Shown: positions 8,258 to 16,637, counted from the stretch's first letter. The stretch: 64,000 nucleotides of DNA from Serratia proteamaculans_D (GCF_049959315.1 NZ_CP188201.1); one strand, 5' to 3'. The notes: generated by a model not told the origin, from the sequence alone. Numbers and translations: made by a program.

Positions 8258-9393
8258 TAAAAAGCTTCCCCAACCTGAAAGTAAAATCCACTGCTTCCAC
8301 GCCCGACGCCAAAATCGAGCCGTACGTTCATTTTTGGTTTGAATTCAAAACGGTAACCCGCTCCCAACGTAGGCAACCAGGGGCCACCGCCCAGATCGCC
8401 GGCCTTGCTGCTTAGCGTTCCGGCACCGGCCCACAGCACATAACCGTGCCGCCAGTTCAGCTTGCGACGATACTCGACCTGGCTGCTGAACACATTCCTG
8501 TCGCGATAGCGGCCTTGATAATAGCCACGCATTCGTTGGTCGTCACCCAGCTCAGACAGCCTGTCCCAGGGGACTTCGCCAGTGGTCAGGCGGCTGTAGG
8601 CATCCAGCGCCAGCACGCTTTTCGCACTCAAACTGTGATAGGCATTGTATTGGGCTTCAACGGCATTGAAACGGCTGTCGCTGCCCAACTCCGGGGCGAA
8701 ATAAGTGTCGCTCAGGCGAAAAAACTGCCCCCGACTGGCATTGGAAACGAAATCACGGGTGTCGTAACTCAACGAACCGCTGACTCCAGAGCTTAGTGAT
8801 GACACTCCGGCTTTTTGGGCTCTTAACAGGCTGCTGTCACCCCCATCAGGATCGCTGGCGTGGGTTGAGGAAAAGTCCCAGCCAATCCCTGCATAGGTGG
8901 CGCTGGCAATACGGTATAACAGCTGTGGCGCTATCTGGAATGACTGTTGAGTGTACTTTTCCTTGTTCCCCTCGTTATGCCCAGCCTGGTAGCCGGTGCC
9001 CCAAAAGTAGGTGGGCATATTGTTGAGCGAACCCTCGGCAAAGAAGCGCCATTGGTCTTCAGCGAAAAAACTGTGGTTTTGAAAACCGACACCGAAGGCC
9101 CCCGTCGAGCTGACAAAGCCTTTTAACGCCAGCGTCGAATTTTGGCTGACGTTGTCCTGGCTGTCCGGCCGATAGATCCCAACGATGGCGGTGCCGAGGC
9201 CAAGACCGAGTTCAGGAGTATAAAACGGGCCGGGCAAGACACCCCAATCGATGGCTTTGCTGCTGTCGAAACGGTTGTCAGACCCCAGAGGGGCCAACAT
9301 TTCATCTATTTGCTGACGTGACAACAAAGCGGCATGAGCACCGGGCAACAGAACCAACAAGGCCAGAGGTAAACTGCGGGTAAATATCGCCAT
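8257..9393 (-). CDS. Omp85-superfamily outer-membrane barrel without POTRA domains
   Basis: This 378-residue protein has a signal peptide (about 1-21) and then, from around residue 45, alternating beta-strands. Strand-end signatures and an RMRGYYQGRY block (287-296) match the conserved RG(Y/F) lid motif of BamA/TamA-type surface-antigen barrels. The C-terminal strand ends in phenylalanine (SSGFYFQVGEAF), as expected for BAM-inserted proteins. There is only a short helical N-terminus and no room for POTRA repeats. It is coupled to both neighbours by TGATG and TAATG overlaps. It might be a translocation or lipid pore for the DUF4056 product; this is inference. Confidence 0.8.
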   Translation of the reverse strand: MAIFTRSLPLALLVLLPGAHAALLSRQQIDEMLAPLGSDNRFDSSKAIDWGVLPGPFYTPELGLGLGTAIVGIYRPDSQDNVSQNSTLALKGFVSSTGAFGVGFQNHSFFAEDQWRFFAEGSLNNMPTYFWGTGYQAGHNEGNKEKYTQQSFQIAPQLLYRIASATYAGIGWDFSSTHASDPDGGDSSLLRAQKAGVSSLSSGVSGSLSYDTRDFVSNASRGQFFRLSDTYFAPELGSDSRFNAVEAQYNAYHSLSAKSVLALDAYSRLTTGEVPWDRLSELGDDQRMRGYYQGRYRDRNVFSSQVEYRRKLNWRHGYVLWAGAGTLSSKAGDLGGGPWLPTLGAGYRFEFKPKMNVRLDFGVGRGSSGFYFQVGEAF

Positions 9394-10463
9394 CAGAAGC
9401 GATATTCACCGGAAACCATAAAACTGTTGCGTTGGCTAAAGCCAAACTCGGTCAACACGTTGAAGTGTCGGGTGATTTCATATTGCGTGCCAACCAGGAC
9501 ATTCCATGGGGATTGCAGATGCTGCTTAACCTCGAAACGACCTTCGCCTTTCTGATTGGCCAGGGCCATCAGCGACTGCAGTTCTGCCGGCATTCTTAAA
9601 TCGGACAGGCTGCCTTTGAACTCTTGCTGCACGTCCTGATACATGGTGCCGACCCAGAGATTCAGATGACTCTGCCCACTGATACCAGGCACCAGAAAAC
9701 GGTAACCGACGCGGGGTGACACCGTCAGCGCGGAAATCTGGCCATCGAGGATATCGAAATTGGTGCGGGTGTAGTTGGTATCGACCGAGGCGAACCAGTT
9801 GTCATATCCCCCGACTATTGTGGCGCCTGCGCCGTAAGTGGTGCCCTTGAAATCGAGTTTGAAATCCAGATCGCGCAGTGTCCCCTGCTTATTCATGCCG
9901 TGTACGACATTGGCGATGATTTTTTCCATCATTTCTGAATGTTGGCTGGGATCTGCATCAACGGAGACCTGGGACAACGAACTGCCTTTGGTATGGCCGA
10001 CGATGCCGTAAACATTGAGGAACGGCAGCACCCAGGTGTCCAGACGCATGGTTTCCGTTTTGCTCTGTTCGCGGGTTTTGCCCACGTCGATTTTGAACAA
10101 ATTTGACGGCAGATTGAATGTGTCCCAACCCAAGCCGGTAAAGTTGATGCTATCGACTTCTATATTCTGCCGCATGTTCATGTAATTGACGCCGATGCCA
10201 AAGGGTTCCGGCAGGTCATAGCCGCGAGCTCGTGCTTCATCCCCCCAAATGGGCAGCAGGCGATGCTCTGGTTGGGGCGGTTTTTTTTCGGCGGTTGCTG
10301 GTGTCTGGCTGGCGGCGGGTAGCACTCCCTGGGTGAAGGGGGGGCGCTGGGCCTGGTCGATCAATTGTTGCGTACTGTCGGTTTCAGGCTGCTGTGCCAA
10401 GCTCTGGGGAGAGAGCAGGGTCATGGGAACAAATAACAGATAGGTATAATTAAAGTTTTTCAT
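9393..10463 (-). CDS. Predicted outer-membrane beta-barrel, first gene of the envelope operon
   Basis: The 356-residue protein has a signal peptide (about 1-23), a Pro/Gln-rich linker (about 40-70) and a strand-rich barrel with alternating hydrophobic residues, ending SFMVSGEYRF with a C-terminal Phe. I do not recognise a named family. It resembles exported proteins annotated only as hypothetical outer-membrane or virulence-related. It heads the operon continuing with the Omp85-like and DUF4056 genes (TGATG overlap at 9393). A ten-G run lies 22-31 nt before the ATG, and a 14-bp palindrome (10501-10514) is just beyond it. Confidence 0.75.
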   Translation of the reverse strand: MKNFNYTYLLFVPMTLLSPQSLAQQPETDSTQQLIDQAQRPPFTQGVLPAASQTPATAEKKPPQPEHRLLPIWGDEARARGYDLPEPFGIGVNYMNMRQNIEVDSINFTGLGWDTFNLPSNLFKIDVGKTREQSKTETMRLDTWVLPFLNVYGIVGHTKGSSLSQVSVDADPSQHSEMMEKIIANVVHGMNKQGTLRDLDFKLDFKGTTYGAGATIVGGYDNWFASVDTNYTRTNFDILDGQISALTVSPRVGYRFLVPGISGQSHLNLWVGTMYQDVQQEFKGSLSDLRMPAELQSLMALANQKGEGRFEVKQHLQSPWNVLVGTQYEITRHFNVLTEFGFSQRNSFMVSGEYRF

Positions 10464-10484
10464 TTTTAGGCTCTTGGCATTTAA

Positions 10485-10514
10485 GGGGGGGGGGCATCCT
10501 TGACGGTCCCGTCA
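10485..10514 (-). promoter_or_regulatory. Poly-G/poly-C tract and adjacent palindrome ahead of the envelope operon
   Basis: Ten consecutive G (C on the coding strand) fill 10485-10494, only 22 nt upstream of the ATG at 10463. Next to it, 10501-10514 is a perfect inverted repeat (TGACGG, 2 nt, CCGTCA). The tract could alter expression by slipped-strand change of length; the palindrome could be an operator. Neither role is proven here. Confidence 0.45.
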
Positions 10515-10569
10515 TGCAAGTGCGCGAGAATATAGTAAAACCCTACAGTTAATAGTGCATAAAATGCGT

Positions 10570-10604
10570 CACATCATGCACCCTGTAGTCTGGCGCATGA
10601 TGTG
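10570..10604 (-). terminator. Inverted repeat downstream of zntA
   Basis: Perfect 10-bp arms CACATCATGC (10570-10579) and GCATGATGTG (10595-10604) lie 15 nt after the zntA stop. On the zntA strand the stem is followed by ACGCATTTTAT. It may end zntA transcription before the envelope operon; the U-tract is weak. Confidence 0.4.
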
Positions 10605-10618
10605 GTTTTCATAGGGTA

Positions 10619-12934
10619 TTATTGACGTTTCTTCAGCAGCCGCAGGGCATTGGCGGTGACCAGCGCGGTGGCGCCGGAGTCTGCCAGCACCGCCAGCCAC
10701 AGCCCGGTCAGCCCCAGCAAGGTGGTGATCAGGAATACCCCTTTCAGTCCCAATGCAATGGTGATGTTCTGCCGAATATTGGCGTGTGTCGCACGCGATA
10801 TGCGGATCATTTCCGCCACGCCCACCAGCCGGTTATGGGTCAGCGCCGCGTCGGCGGTTTCCAGTGCCACGTCGGTGCCGCTGCCCATCGCGATACCGAT
10901 ACTGGAGGCTTTCATCGCTGGCGCGTCATTGATGCCGTCACCGATCATCGCCGTTGGGCGCAGTTCACTCAGTTCGGTGACCGCCTTCACTTTATCTTCC
11001 GGCAGCAGTCCGGCGCGGTAATCCAGCCCCAGTTCAGTGGCAATCGCCGCCGCTGCACGCGGGTTGTCACCGGTTAGCATAACCCCGTTGATCCCCAGCG
11101 CTTTCAGTTCGGCAATTGCCTGTTTGGCATCGCTACGCAGCGTGTCGCGCAGTGCCAGCAGGCCGATCGGGGCACCGTCTTCCAGCACCACCACCGCCGT
11201 TTTACCGGCGTTTTCCAGCCGTTCTACCTGATGGGTGCCTTGCTGACTGAGCAGGCCTGCGGCCAATTTGGCCGGCGCACTGATCAGCAGGGTTTTGCCG
11301 TCGATAACGCCCTCGACCCCAACGCCTGCCAGTGCGCGGCGGCCCTGTGCCAGTGGCAGAGGTACGCCATACTGCTCGGCGCGGTTGATAATCGCTTGCG
11401 CCAGCGGGTGATGGGAACCGGCCTCTACGGCGGCGGCCAGGGTCAGCAACTGCTGTTCGCTGATGCCGTTGAGAGGGAGCACATCGGTCACCGTCGGTTT
11501 ACCTTCCGTCAGCGTGCCGGTTTTATCGAAGGCGATGGTTTGCACCTGGCCCAACTGCTCCAGTGCGGCACCGCCTTTAATCAACGCACCACGGCGGGTG
11601 GCCGCTGCCAGCCCGGAGGTGATAGCCGCCGGGGTAGAGATCACCAGCGCACAAGGACAACCGATCAGCAGCAGGGTCAGACCGCGATAAATCCAGGTCT
11701 CCCAGGGCTCTGAATACAGCAACGGCGGCACCAGGATCACCGCGATGGCCAGCAACATGATGGCCGGGGTGTAGTAACGGCTAAAACGGTCAAGGAAGCG
11801 TTCGATCGGCGCACGGCGCTCTTCGGCTTCTTCAATCAGTTGTAAAATACGGTCGATGGCGTTTTTGCCCGGTTCGGAAACCACCTTCATCTGCGCGGCC
11901 TGATCGACCGACAAACTGCCCGCCGCGACTTTCTGGCCCTGCTGACGCTCGACCGGCACCGATTCGCCGGTCAGGGCGCTTTCGTCGAAGCTGGCAAACG
12001 GGTTGAGCAGTTCGGCATCGGCCGGCAGGCGGCCACCGGGTGCGATTTCAATTACATCGCCGGGGCGCAGGCTGGCAACCGGCACGCGTTTGCGCTCCGT
12101 TCCCAGCAGCAGCAGGGCGTCTTCCGGCACCAGCTCCATCAGCGCCTTCACGCCACGGCGTGCACGGTTGGCCGCGTAGGACTCCAGCATCTCGCCAACC
12201 ATAAACAGCAGCAACACCATCGCCGCCTCGGCGGTGGCACCGATAAACAGCGCGCCAATGGCCGCCACGCTCATCAGGGTTTCGATGGCAAACGGCGTGC
12301 CGGAGCGGATCAGGCGTACCGCCTTGGTGGCAACCGGAGCCAGACCCACCAGCGTGGTGGCGATAAAGGCAATGCGGCTCAGTTCAGGGTTGACCATGCT
12401 GAGCGCCCAACTGACGATCATCAGCGTGGTGAGCAGCAGCAGTGGGCCAAACTCGCCAAGGCGCGAGGCTTTTGGCTGGTCGGCTTGGGTGGTCTGGGTG
12501 CCGAGCAGGGTAAAACCGGCTTGTTTCACCGCGTCCTGAATACGCAGGCTGATATCGGATTGAGCGTCGACCACCAGTTTTTCCGTGGCGAACAGCACGC
12601 GAGCGTTATCGACGCCTGGGAGTGCAGTCACCGCATTTTCAATTTTTTTGGCGCAGCTTGGGCAATCCATGCCGGTGACTTTCCAGCTGTAGCGCTGGCT
12701 GCCGGAGAGAGGGGCGGCAGCCAGCCTGTCGCTTTCCTCATCCGGATCTTCATGATCGTCAGCGCTACACCCACCGGCACCGTGATCGTGCGTATGGGCA
12801 TGCTCGCTATGGCTGGCGGCACTTTGCTTTTCACTGCTGCAACCGTGCTGGGTTTTGCTGTGGCTGTGGTTGCAACCGCAGCCGCCTTCCGCATGGTGAT
12901 GTTCCTGATGATTATGCTTTTCATGGTTAGTCAT
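10619..12934 (-). CDS. zntA: Zinc/cadmium/lead-exporting P1B-type ATPase ZntA
   Basis: This 771-residue P-type ATPase pumps Zn2+, Cd2+ and Pb2+ out of the cytoplasm. It has a heavy-metal-associated domain with GMDCPSC (Cys91, Cys94), a membrane CPC motif in LIGCPCALVIST, the phosphorylation motif DKTGTLTEG and the hinge GDGINDAPAM. The frame is open to 13060, but MTNHEK at 12934 is the start because a GGAGGGGG site precedes it and the ZntR promoter lies at 12975-13006. The first 65 residues are an unusually long His/Cys/Asp-rich tail, making the protein about 40 residues longer than E. coli ZntA. Confidence 0.96.
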   Translation of the reverse strand: MTNHEKHNHQEHHHAEGGCGCNHSHSKTQHGCSSEKQSAASHSEHAHTHDHGAGGCSADDHEDPDEESDRLAAAPLSGSQRYSWKVTGMDCPSCAKKIENAVTALPGVDNARVLFATEKLVVDAQSDISLRIQDAVKQAGFTLLGTQTTQADQPKASRLGEFGPLLLLTTLMIVSWALSMVNPELSRIAFIATTLVGLAPVATKAVRLIRSGTPFAIETLMSVAAIGALFIGATAEAAMVLLLFMVGEMLESYAANRARRGVKALMELVPEDALLLLGTERKRVPVASLRPGDVIEIAPGGRLPADAELLNPFASFDESALTGESVPVERQQGQKVAAGSLSVDQAAQMKVVSEPGKNAIDRILQLIEEAEERRAPIERFLDRFSRYYTPAIMLLAIAVILVPPLLYSEPWETWIYRGLTLLLIGCPCALVISTPAAITSGLAAATRRGALIKGGAALEQLGQVQTIAFDKTGTLTEGKPTVTDVLPLNGISEQQLLTLAAAVEAGSHHPLAQAIINRAEQYGVPLPLAQGRRALAGVGVEGVIDGKTLLISAPAKLAAGLLSQQGTHQVERLENAGKTAVVVLEDGAPIGLLALRDTLRSDAKQAIAELKALGINGVMLTGDNPRAAAAIATELGLDYRAGLLPEDKVKAVTELSELRPTAMIGDGINDAPAMKASSIGIAMGSGTDVALETADAALTHNRLVGVAEMIRISRATHANIRQNITIALGLKGVFLITTLLGLTGLWLAVLADSGATALVTANALRLLKKRQ

Positions 12935-12974
12935 AGCGTCCCCCTCCGGGCCGTTAATGAAGTTCATTAGCCAA

Positions 12975-13006
12975 ACTCTACACCCTGGAGTCAACTCCAG
13001 AGTCAA
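12975..13006 (-). promoter_or_regulatory. zntA promoter with ZntR (MerR-family) dyad
   Basis: On the minus strand there is a -35 TTGACT (13001-13006) and, after a 20-bp spacer, a -10 TAGAGT (12975-12980). The spacer holds an almost perfect dyad (CTCTGGAGT with ACTCCAGGG, 12983-13002). The over-long spacer and dyad are those of the E. coli zntA promoter activated by zinc-bound ZntR. Confidence 0.88.
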
Positions 13007-13548
13007 GCGGCGGATGAGAATTATTGCTAACTGTGAGGCGGGAATTATCGTGGGTGGCACAAGGCCGTTAGACGAAAAAAGAAAATGGTATTCCCTGAGA
13101 AACTTAAAAGTCCCGGCGGCTAATAATAAAGAGTTATTAATCTATAACTCTTTAGCTAAATTTAACTTTTCGTCACTTAAAAGCCAGCACGATCCGCTTG
13201 TTCCTGCAGGCCGCATTTTTGTTGAAGTTTGTTGCTAACTTGTGACTGTTAGGTTTCATTTAGATTGTAAGTATCGCCAAAAACCAGCATAACTCTCCTT
13301 CGTTATGAAAATATATAGCTGATTATTTTATGTTCAGTTTTGCGCGCCTGCCTATAATTGGAATCGATTACCATTTATGGCGGTAATCTTATTTGCTGAT
13401 ATATATGCATTAATTCTACCTAACACACTGCCGGCAACGGCGCATAAGTCCCTTCCGGTTAATCGGCGGATCATTCTCCGTGGCTGACCGGCAGGTTATG
13501 TCTATCTGTCTGATTGATAACGATCAGCTAATGAGTGGAATCGAACCA
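13007..13548 (+). promoter_or_regulatory. Long AT-rich leader and promoter region of the serralysin gene
   Basis: This region holds no convincing gene. Visible elements are a perfect 10-bp inverted repeat (arms 13128-13137 and 13144-13153) and a TATAAT at 13353-13358 with a weak TGTTCA -35 sixteen bases before it. Just after the predicted transcript start is a second inverted repeat (GATTACC 13366-13372 and GGTAATC 13382-13388) placed like an operator. If that promoter is real, the protease mRNA has a leader of about 185 nt. Confidence 0.45.
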
Positions 13549-15012
13549 ATGCAATCTACTAAAAAGGCAATTGAAGTTACTGAATCCAGCCTCGCAACTA
13601 CTGGCTCCGGCTACAATGCTGTAGACGATCTGTTGCATTACCACGAGCGTGGCAACGGGATCCAGGTTAATGGCAAGGACTCATTTTCAAACGAACAAGC
13701 TGGGCTGTTTATTACCCGTGAGAACCAAACCTGGAACGGTTATAAAGTTTTTGGCCAGCCGGCTAAATTAACTTTCTCATTCCCGGATTATAAATTCTCT
13801 TCCACTAACGTCGCCGGCGATACCGGGCTGAGCAAGTTCAGCGCGGAACAGCAGCAACAGGCCAAACTGTCGCTGCAATCCTGGTCTGACGTAGCCAATC
13901 TTACCTTTACCGAAGTTGCCGCCGGCCAAAAAGCCAATATCACTTTCGGCAACTACAGCCAGGACCGTCCCGGTCATTATGACTATGACACCCAGGCCTA
14001 TGCTTTCCTGCCGAATACCATTTATCAGGGCCAGAATCTGGGTGGCCAGACCTGGTACAACGTCAACCAGTCCAACGTTAAACATCCGGCCAGCGAAGAC
14101 TATGGCCGCCAGACGTTTACCCACGAGATTGGCCATGCGCTGGGCCTGAGCCACCCTGGTGAATACAATGCCGGAGAAGGCAACCCAACCTACAATGACG
14201 TTACCTATGCCGAGGACACCCGCGAGTTCAGCCTGATGAGCTACTGGAGTGAAACCAACACCGGCGGTGATAACGGTGGGCACTACGCGGCAGCACCGTT
14301 GCTGGATGACATTGCGGCCATTCAGCATCTGTATGGCGCCAACCTGTCTACCCGCACCGGCGACACCGTGTATGGCTTCAATTCCAATACCGGCCGCGAT
14401 TTCCTCAGCACCACCAGCAACTCGCAGAAAGTGATCTTCGCTGCCTGGGATGCAGGCGGTAACGACACCTTCGACTTCTCCGGTTACACCGCCAACCAGC
14501 GTATCAACCTGAACGAGAAGTCCTTCTCTGACGTGGGCGGGCTGAAAGGCAACGTGTCTATCGCGGCGGGTGTGACCATTGAGAACGCCATCGGTGGTTC
14601 GGGCAATGACGTGCTGGTTGGCAACGCAGCCAACAACGTGCTGAAGGGCGGTGCGGGCAACGACGTGCTGTTCGGTGGCGGCGGGGCGGATGAGCTGTGG
14701 GGCGGCGCGGGCAAGGATATCTTTGTCTTCTCTGCGGTCAGCGATTCGGCACCGGGCGCTTCCGACCTGATCAAGGATTTCCAGAAAGGCACCGATAAAA
14801 TCGATCTGTCGTTCTTTAATCAGGGCAAATCGAGCAGCGATCAGATCCACTTTGTCGATCATTTCAGCGGCTCTGTGGGTGAAGCGTTACTGACTTATAA
14901 CGCTTCGAATAATGTCAGCGATTTGGCACTGAATATCGGCGGCCATCAGGCGCCGGACTTCCTGGTGAAAATCGTGGGTCAGGTAGACGTCACCACTGAT
15001 TTTATCGTGTAA
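13549..15012 (+). CDS. prtS: Serralysin: secreted RTX zinc metalloprotease
   Basis: This is a 487-residue member of peptidase family M10B, nearly identical in motif content to the S. marcescens 50-kDa protease. A propeptide of about 16 residues precedes the mature domain. The zinc site HEIGHALGLSH has its first His at residue 192 (His176 in mature numbering), and the Met-turn is SLMSYWSE. Glycine-rich calcium repeats (GGSGNDVLVG, KGGAGNDVLFGGGG) follow at about 345-395, and the C-terminal secretion signal ends DFIV. The frame is open to 13480, but MQSTKKAIEV is the known family start. Export needs a type I system, which is not in the window; the inhibitor gene follows 52 nt later. Confidence 0.95.
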   Translation: MQSTKKAIEVTESSLATTGSGYNAVDDLLHYHERGNGIQVNGKDSFSNEQAGLFITRENQTWNGYKVFGQPAKLTFSFPDYKFSSTNVAGDTGLSKFSAEQQQQAKLSLQSWSDVANLTFTEVAAGQKANITFGNYSQDRPGHYDYDTQAYAFLPNTIYQGQNLGGQTWYNVNQSNVKHPASEDYGRQTFTHEIGHALGLSHPGEYNAGEGNPTYNDVTYAEDTREFSLMSYWSETNTGGDNGGHYAAAPLLDDIAAIQHLYGANLSTRTGDTVYGFNSNTGRDFLSTTSNSQKVIFAAWDAGGNDTFDFSGYTANQRINLNEKSFSDVGGLKGNVSIAAGVTIENAIGGSGNDVLVGNAANNVLKGGAGNDVLFGGGGADELWGGAGKDIFVFSAVSDSAPGASDLIKDFQKGTDKIDLSFFNQGKSSSDQIHFVDHFSGSVGEALLTYNASNNVSDLALNIGGHQAPDFLVKIVGQVDVTTDFIV

Positions 15013-15064
15013 CAGTGAGGATAACGTCCGGCGCAATCTGGCCGGGCGTTATGCGGGAGCCGAT

Positions 15065-15442
15065 ATGAAAGGCAGCTTGGCGTGTGCCGCCGTAATGGCG
15101 GGAAATATGATGGTAACGGGGGCAGCTATGGCCAGCAGTTTGGTTCTTCCTTCCGCGCAGTCTCTGGCGGGACAATGGCAAGTTGCCGATGCGCAGCAGC
15201 AGTGCCAGATCGAATTTTTGGCCAGCGAGCAGAGTGCAACCAACGGCTACCAATTGGTTGATCGGCAAAATTGCCTGAAGAATGTGTTAACGGCTGAGGT
15301 GGTCGGCTGGCGCCCGGCACCGGATGGCATTGCCTTGCTGCAGGCGGATGGCAGCACGTTGGCGTTCTTTTCGCGTGATGGGGACGTATATCGCAACCAA
15401 CCTGGTGCCGATGACGGTCTGACGCTCAAGGCGTTGGCTTAG
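15065..15442 (+). CDS. inh: Periplasmic serralysin inhibitor (Inh family I38)
   Basis: This 125-residue precursor has a signal peptide ending GAAMA (about residue 22), so the mature inhibitor starts SSLVLPSAQSLAGQW. Two cysteines (in QQQCQIEF and RQNCLK) form the family disulfide of the small lipocalin-like barrel. The N-terminal strand of such inhibitors enters the protease active-site cleft and protects the producing cell. It lies directly downstream of the serralysin gene, as expected for the enzyme-inhibitor pair, and is followed by a strong hairpin at 15448-15470. Confidence 0.92.
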   Translation: MKGSLACAAVMAGNMMVTGAAMASSLVLPSAQSLAGQWQVADAQQQCQIEFLASEQSATNGYQLVDRQNCLKNVLTAEVVGWRPAPDGIALLQADGSTLAFFSRDGDVYRNQPGADDGLTLKALA

Positions 15443-15447
15443 TAGCA

Positions 15448-15470
15448 GCGGGTTCGGCAGCCGAACCCGC
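15448..15470. terminator. Strong hairpin between inh and yhhN
   Basis: Ten-bp arms GCGGGTTCGG and CCGAACCCGC around a 3-nt loop lie between the convergent inh and yhhN genes. There is no T-run, but the stem is stable enough to block or protect transcripts from either side. Confidence 0.5.
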
Positions 15471-15479
15471 CCTGAGCCA

Positions 15480-16106
15480 CTACAGGTACAGTGAACGGAC
15501 AATCAGGAAATGGCCGGAGAAATAGCAGAAGGCCACCAGCGCATCGGCCGCGCGGAAGCTAAAGCGATAGCGATTAAGCAGCCAAATAACATTGGCCAGC
15601 AACAGCAGCGAGGTCCCCGCCAGCAGCGAGAAACCGAAATCGGTGCTGCGCATAAAGTACTGCTCTCCTGCCAGCCACACCATTAGCAGCGTCATCGCGA
15701 CCAGGGTGGCAATCGGCCAGCGCATTTCTTCCAGCCGGGTCCAGATGGTCGCCAGCAACAGCACGCCAATCACCAGCAGCGCCAGTGGCAGTGGCCAAAA
15801 CAGGCTGAAGGTCATCTGGCTGGCGAAGCTCAGGGTATACAGCAGGCTCGACAGGAAAAATGCGCCGATGGCGTACAGCACGCGTTCACGCGGCAGCAGC
15901 AACAGAGCGTCGCCGATCAGCGTCGCCAACAGGCCGAGAACGATCAGATAGCCTGCCGCACCCAATACCGGCGCTTGCCAGGCAAGCAATAACAGCAACA
16001 GCAGGGTAACAGGTTTAAATACCCAACGTTGCCAGCGCGGCCCACGGTAGGAGGCGTCGACGAACAGCCAACCGGAAAAGAATACGGCAAGGAACGGCCA
16101 ACTCAT
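15480..16106 (-). CDS. yhhN: YhhN family membrane protein (TMEM86/lysoplasmalogenase-like)
   Basis: The 208-residue, very hydrophobic protein has about eight membrane spans and exactly the E. coli YhhN length. Shared blocks are VDASYRGP.WQRWVFKP, IWTRLEEMRWPI and the C-terminus CYFSGHFLIVRSLYL. Eukaryotic TMEM86 relatives hydrolyse lysoplasmalogen; the bacterial substrate is unknown. In E. coli it neighbours zntA; here serralysin and inh lie between them. Confidence 0.93.
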   Translation of the reverse strand: MSWPFLAVFFSGWLFVDASYRGPRWQRWVFKPVTLLLLLLLAWQAPVLGAAGYLIVLGLLATLIGDALLLLPRERVLYAIGAFFLSSLLYTLSFASQMTFSLFWPLPLALLVIGVLLLATIWTRLEEMRWPIATLVAMTLLMVWLAGEQYFMRSTDFGFSLLAGTSLLLLANVIWLLNRYRFSFRAADALVAFCYFSGHFLIVRSLYL

Positions 16107-16358
16107 ATGTCTTCCTTATTCATTATGGGAGCCACAGCCTCCGGCTCCAAATTGTCACCAGTGTCACTTCCTGCTTGCAGTGTAGGCAGCAGGCCTGTAA
16201 TCGACAACGCTTTCTTGCGTATGAACTGTAACCTATCTGAGGTTGCAAGAAAGGGACTTTAGTTTCCCCGATTGCCAGGTTAAATACGCCGCAGACTTTT
16301 ATTTAGCGGTAATGCTGTTTAGACTCGACTTCAGAAAAGAAAATATCAGGGATAGCGT

Positions 16359-16631
16359 TTGAAACATATTTCCATGCTGGTTCGGCTGCTTGTCGTTTCA
16401 AGCGTTTTTTCACTCACCGGTTGTTCATTCTCACCGGCAATACCGGTATTCGGTGCAACATTCCCCGGCTGGTTCTTTTGTTTGCTGGGCGGCGCGTTCT
16501 TGTTGGTCCCCTGCCATATGTTGATTGTGCGTAAAGGCTGGCAGGCGCGTTTTTCACCGCTGGTGATTAGTTACCTGGCGCTGATGTTCCTGTTTGCCGC
16601 GATCCTCTGGTTCTTACTCTTTGTTAAGTAA
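16359..16631 (+). CDS. ytcA: YtcA-like small lipoprotein
   Basis: This 90-residue protein has a lipobox SLTGC (Cys22) followed by SFSPAIPVFGATFPGWFFC and two hydrophobic stretches. It matches YtcA, a small protein encoded beside mdtNOP in E. coli. Its role is unknown; an accessory part of the efflux complex is inferred from constant linkage. It ends 6 nt before mdtN and is evidently the first gene of that operon. The 250 bases ahead of it hold nothing I can identify beyond the promoter space shared with yhhN. Confidence 0.82.
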   Translation: MKHISMLVRLLVVSSVFSLTGCSFSPAIPVFGATFPGWFFCLLGGAFLLVPCHMLIVRKGWQARFSPLVISYLALMFLFAAILWFLLFVK

Positions 16632-16637
16632 ACATCT

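Noticed and set aside
12957..13238. 93-codon forward frame between zntA and the serralysin gene
   Set aside because: It runs through the zntA promoter dyad, has unremarkable composition and no ribosome site.
13777..14862. 361-codon reading frame antisense to the serralysin gene
   Set aside because: Composition is a by-product of the GC-rich protease codons; no start signal or recognisable motif.
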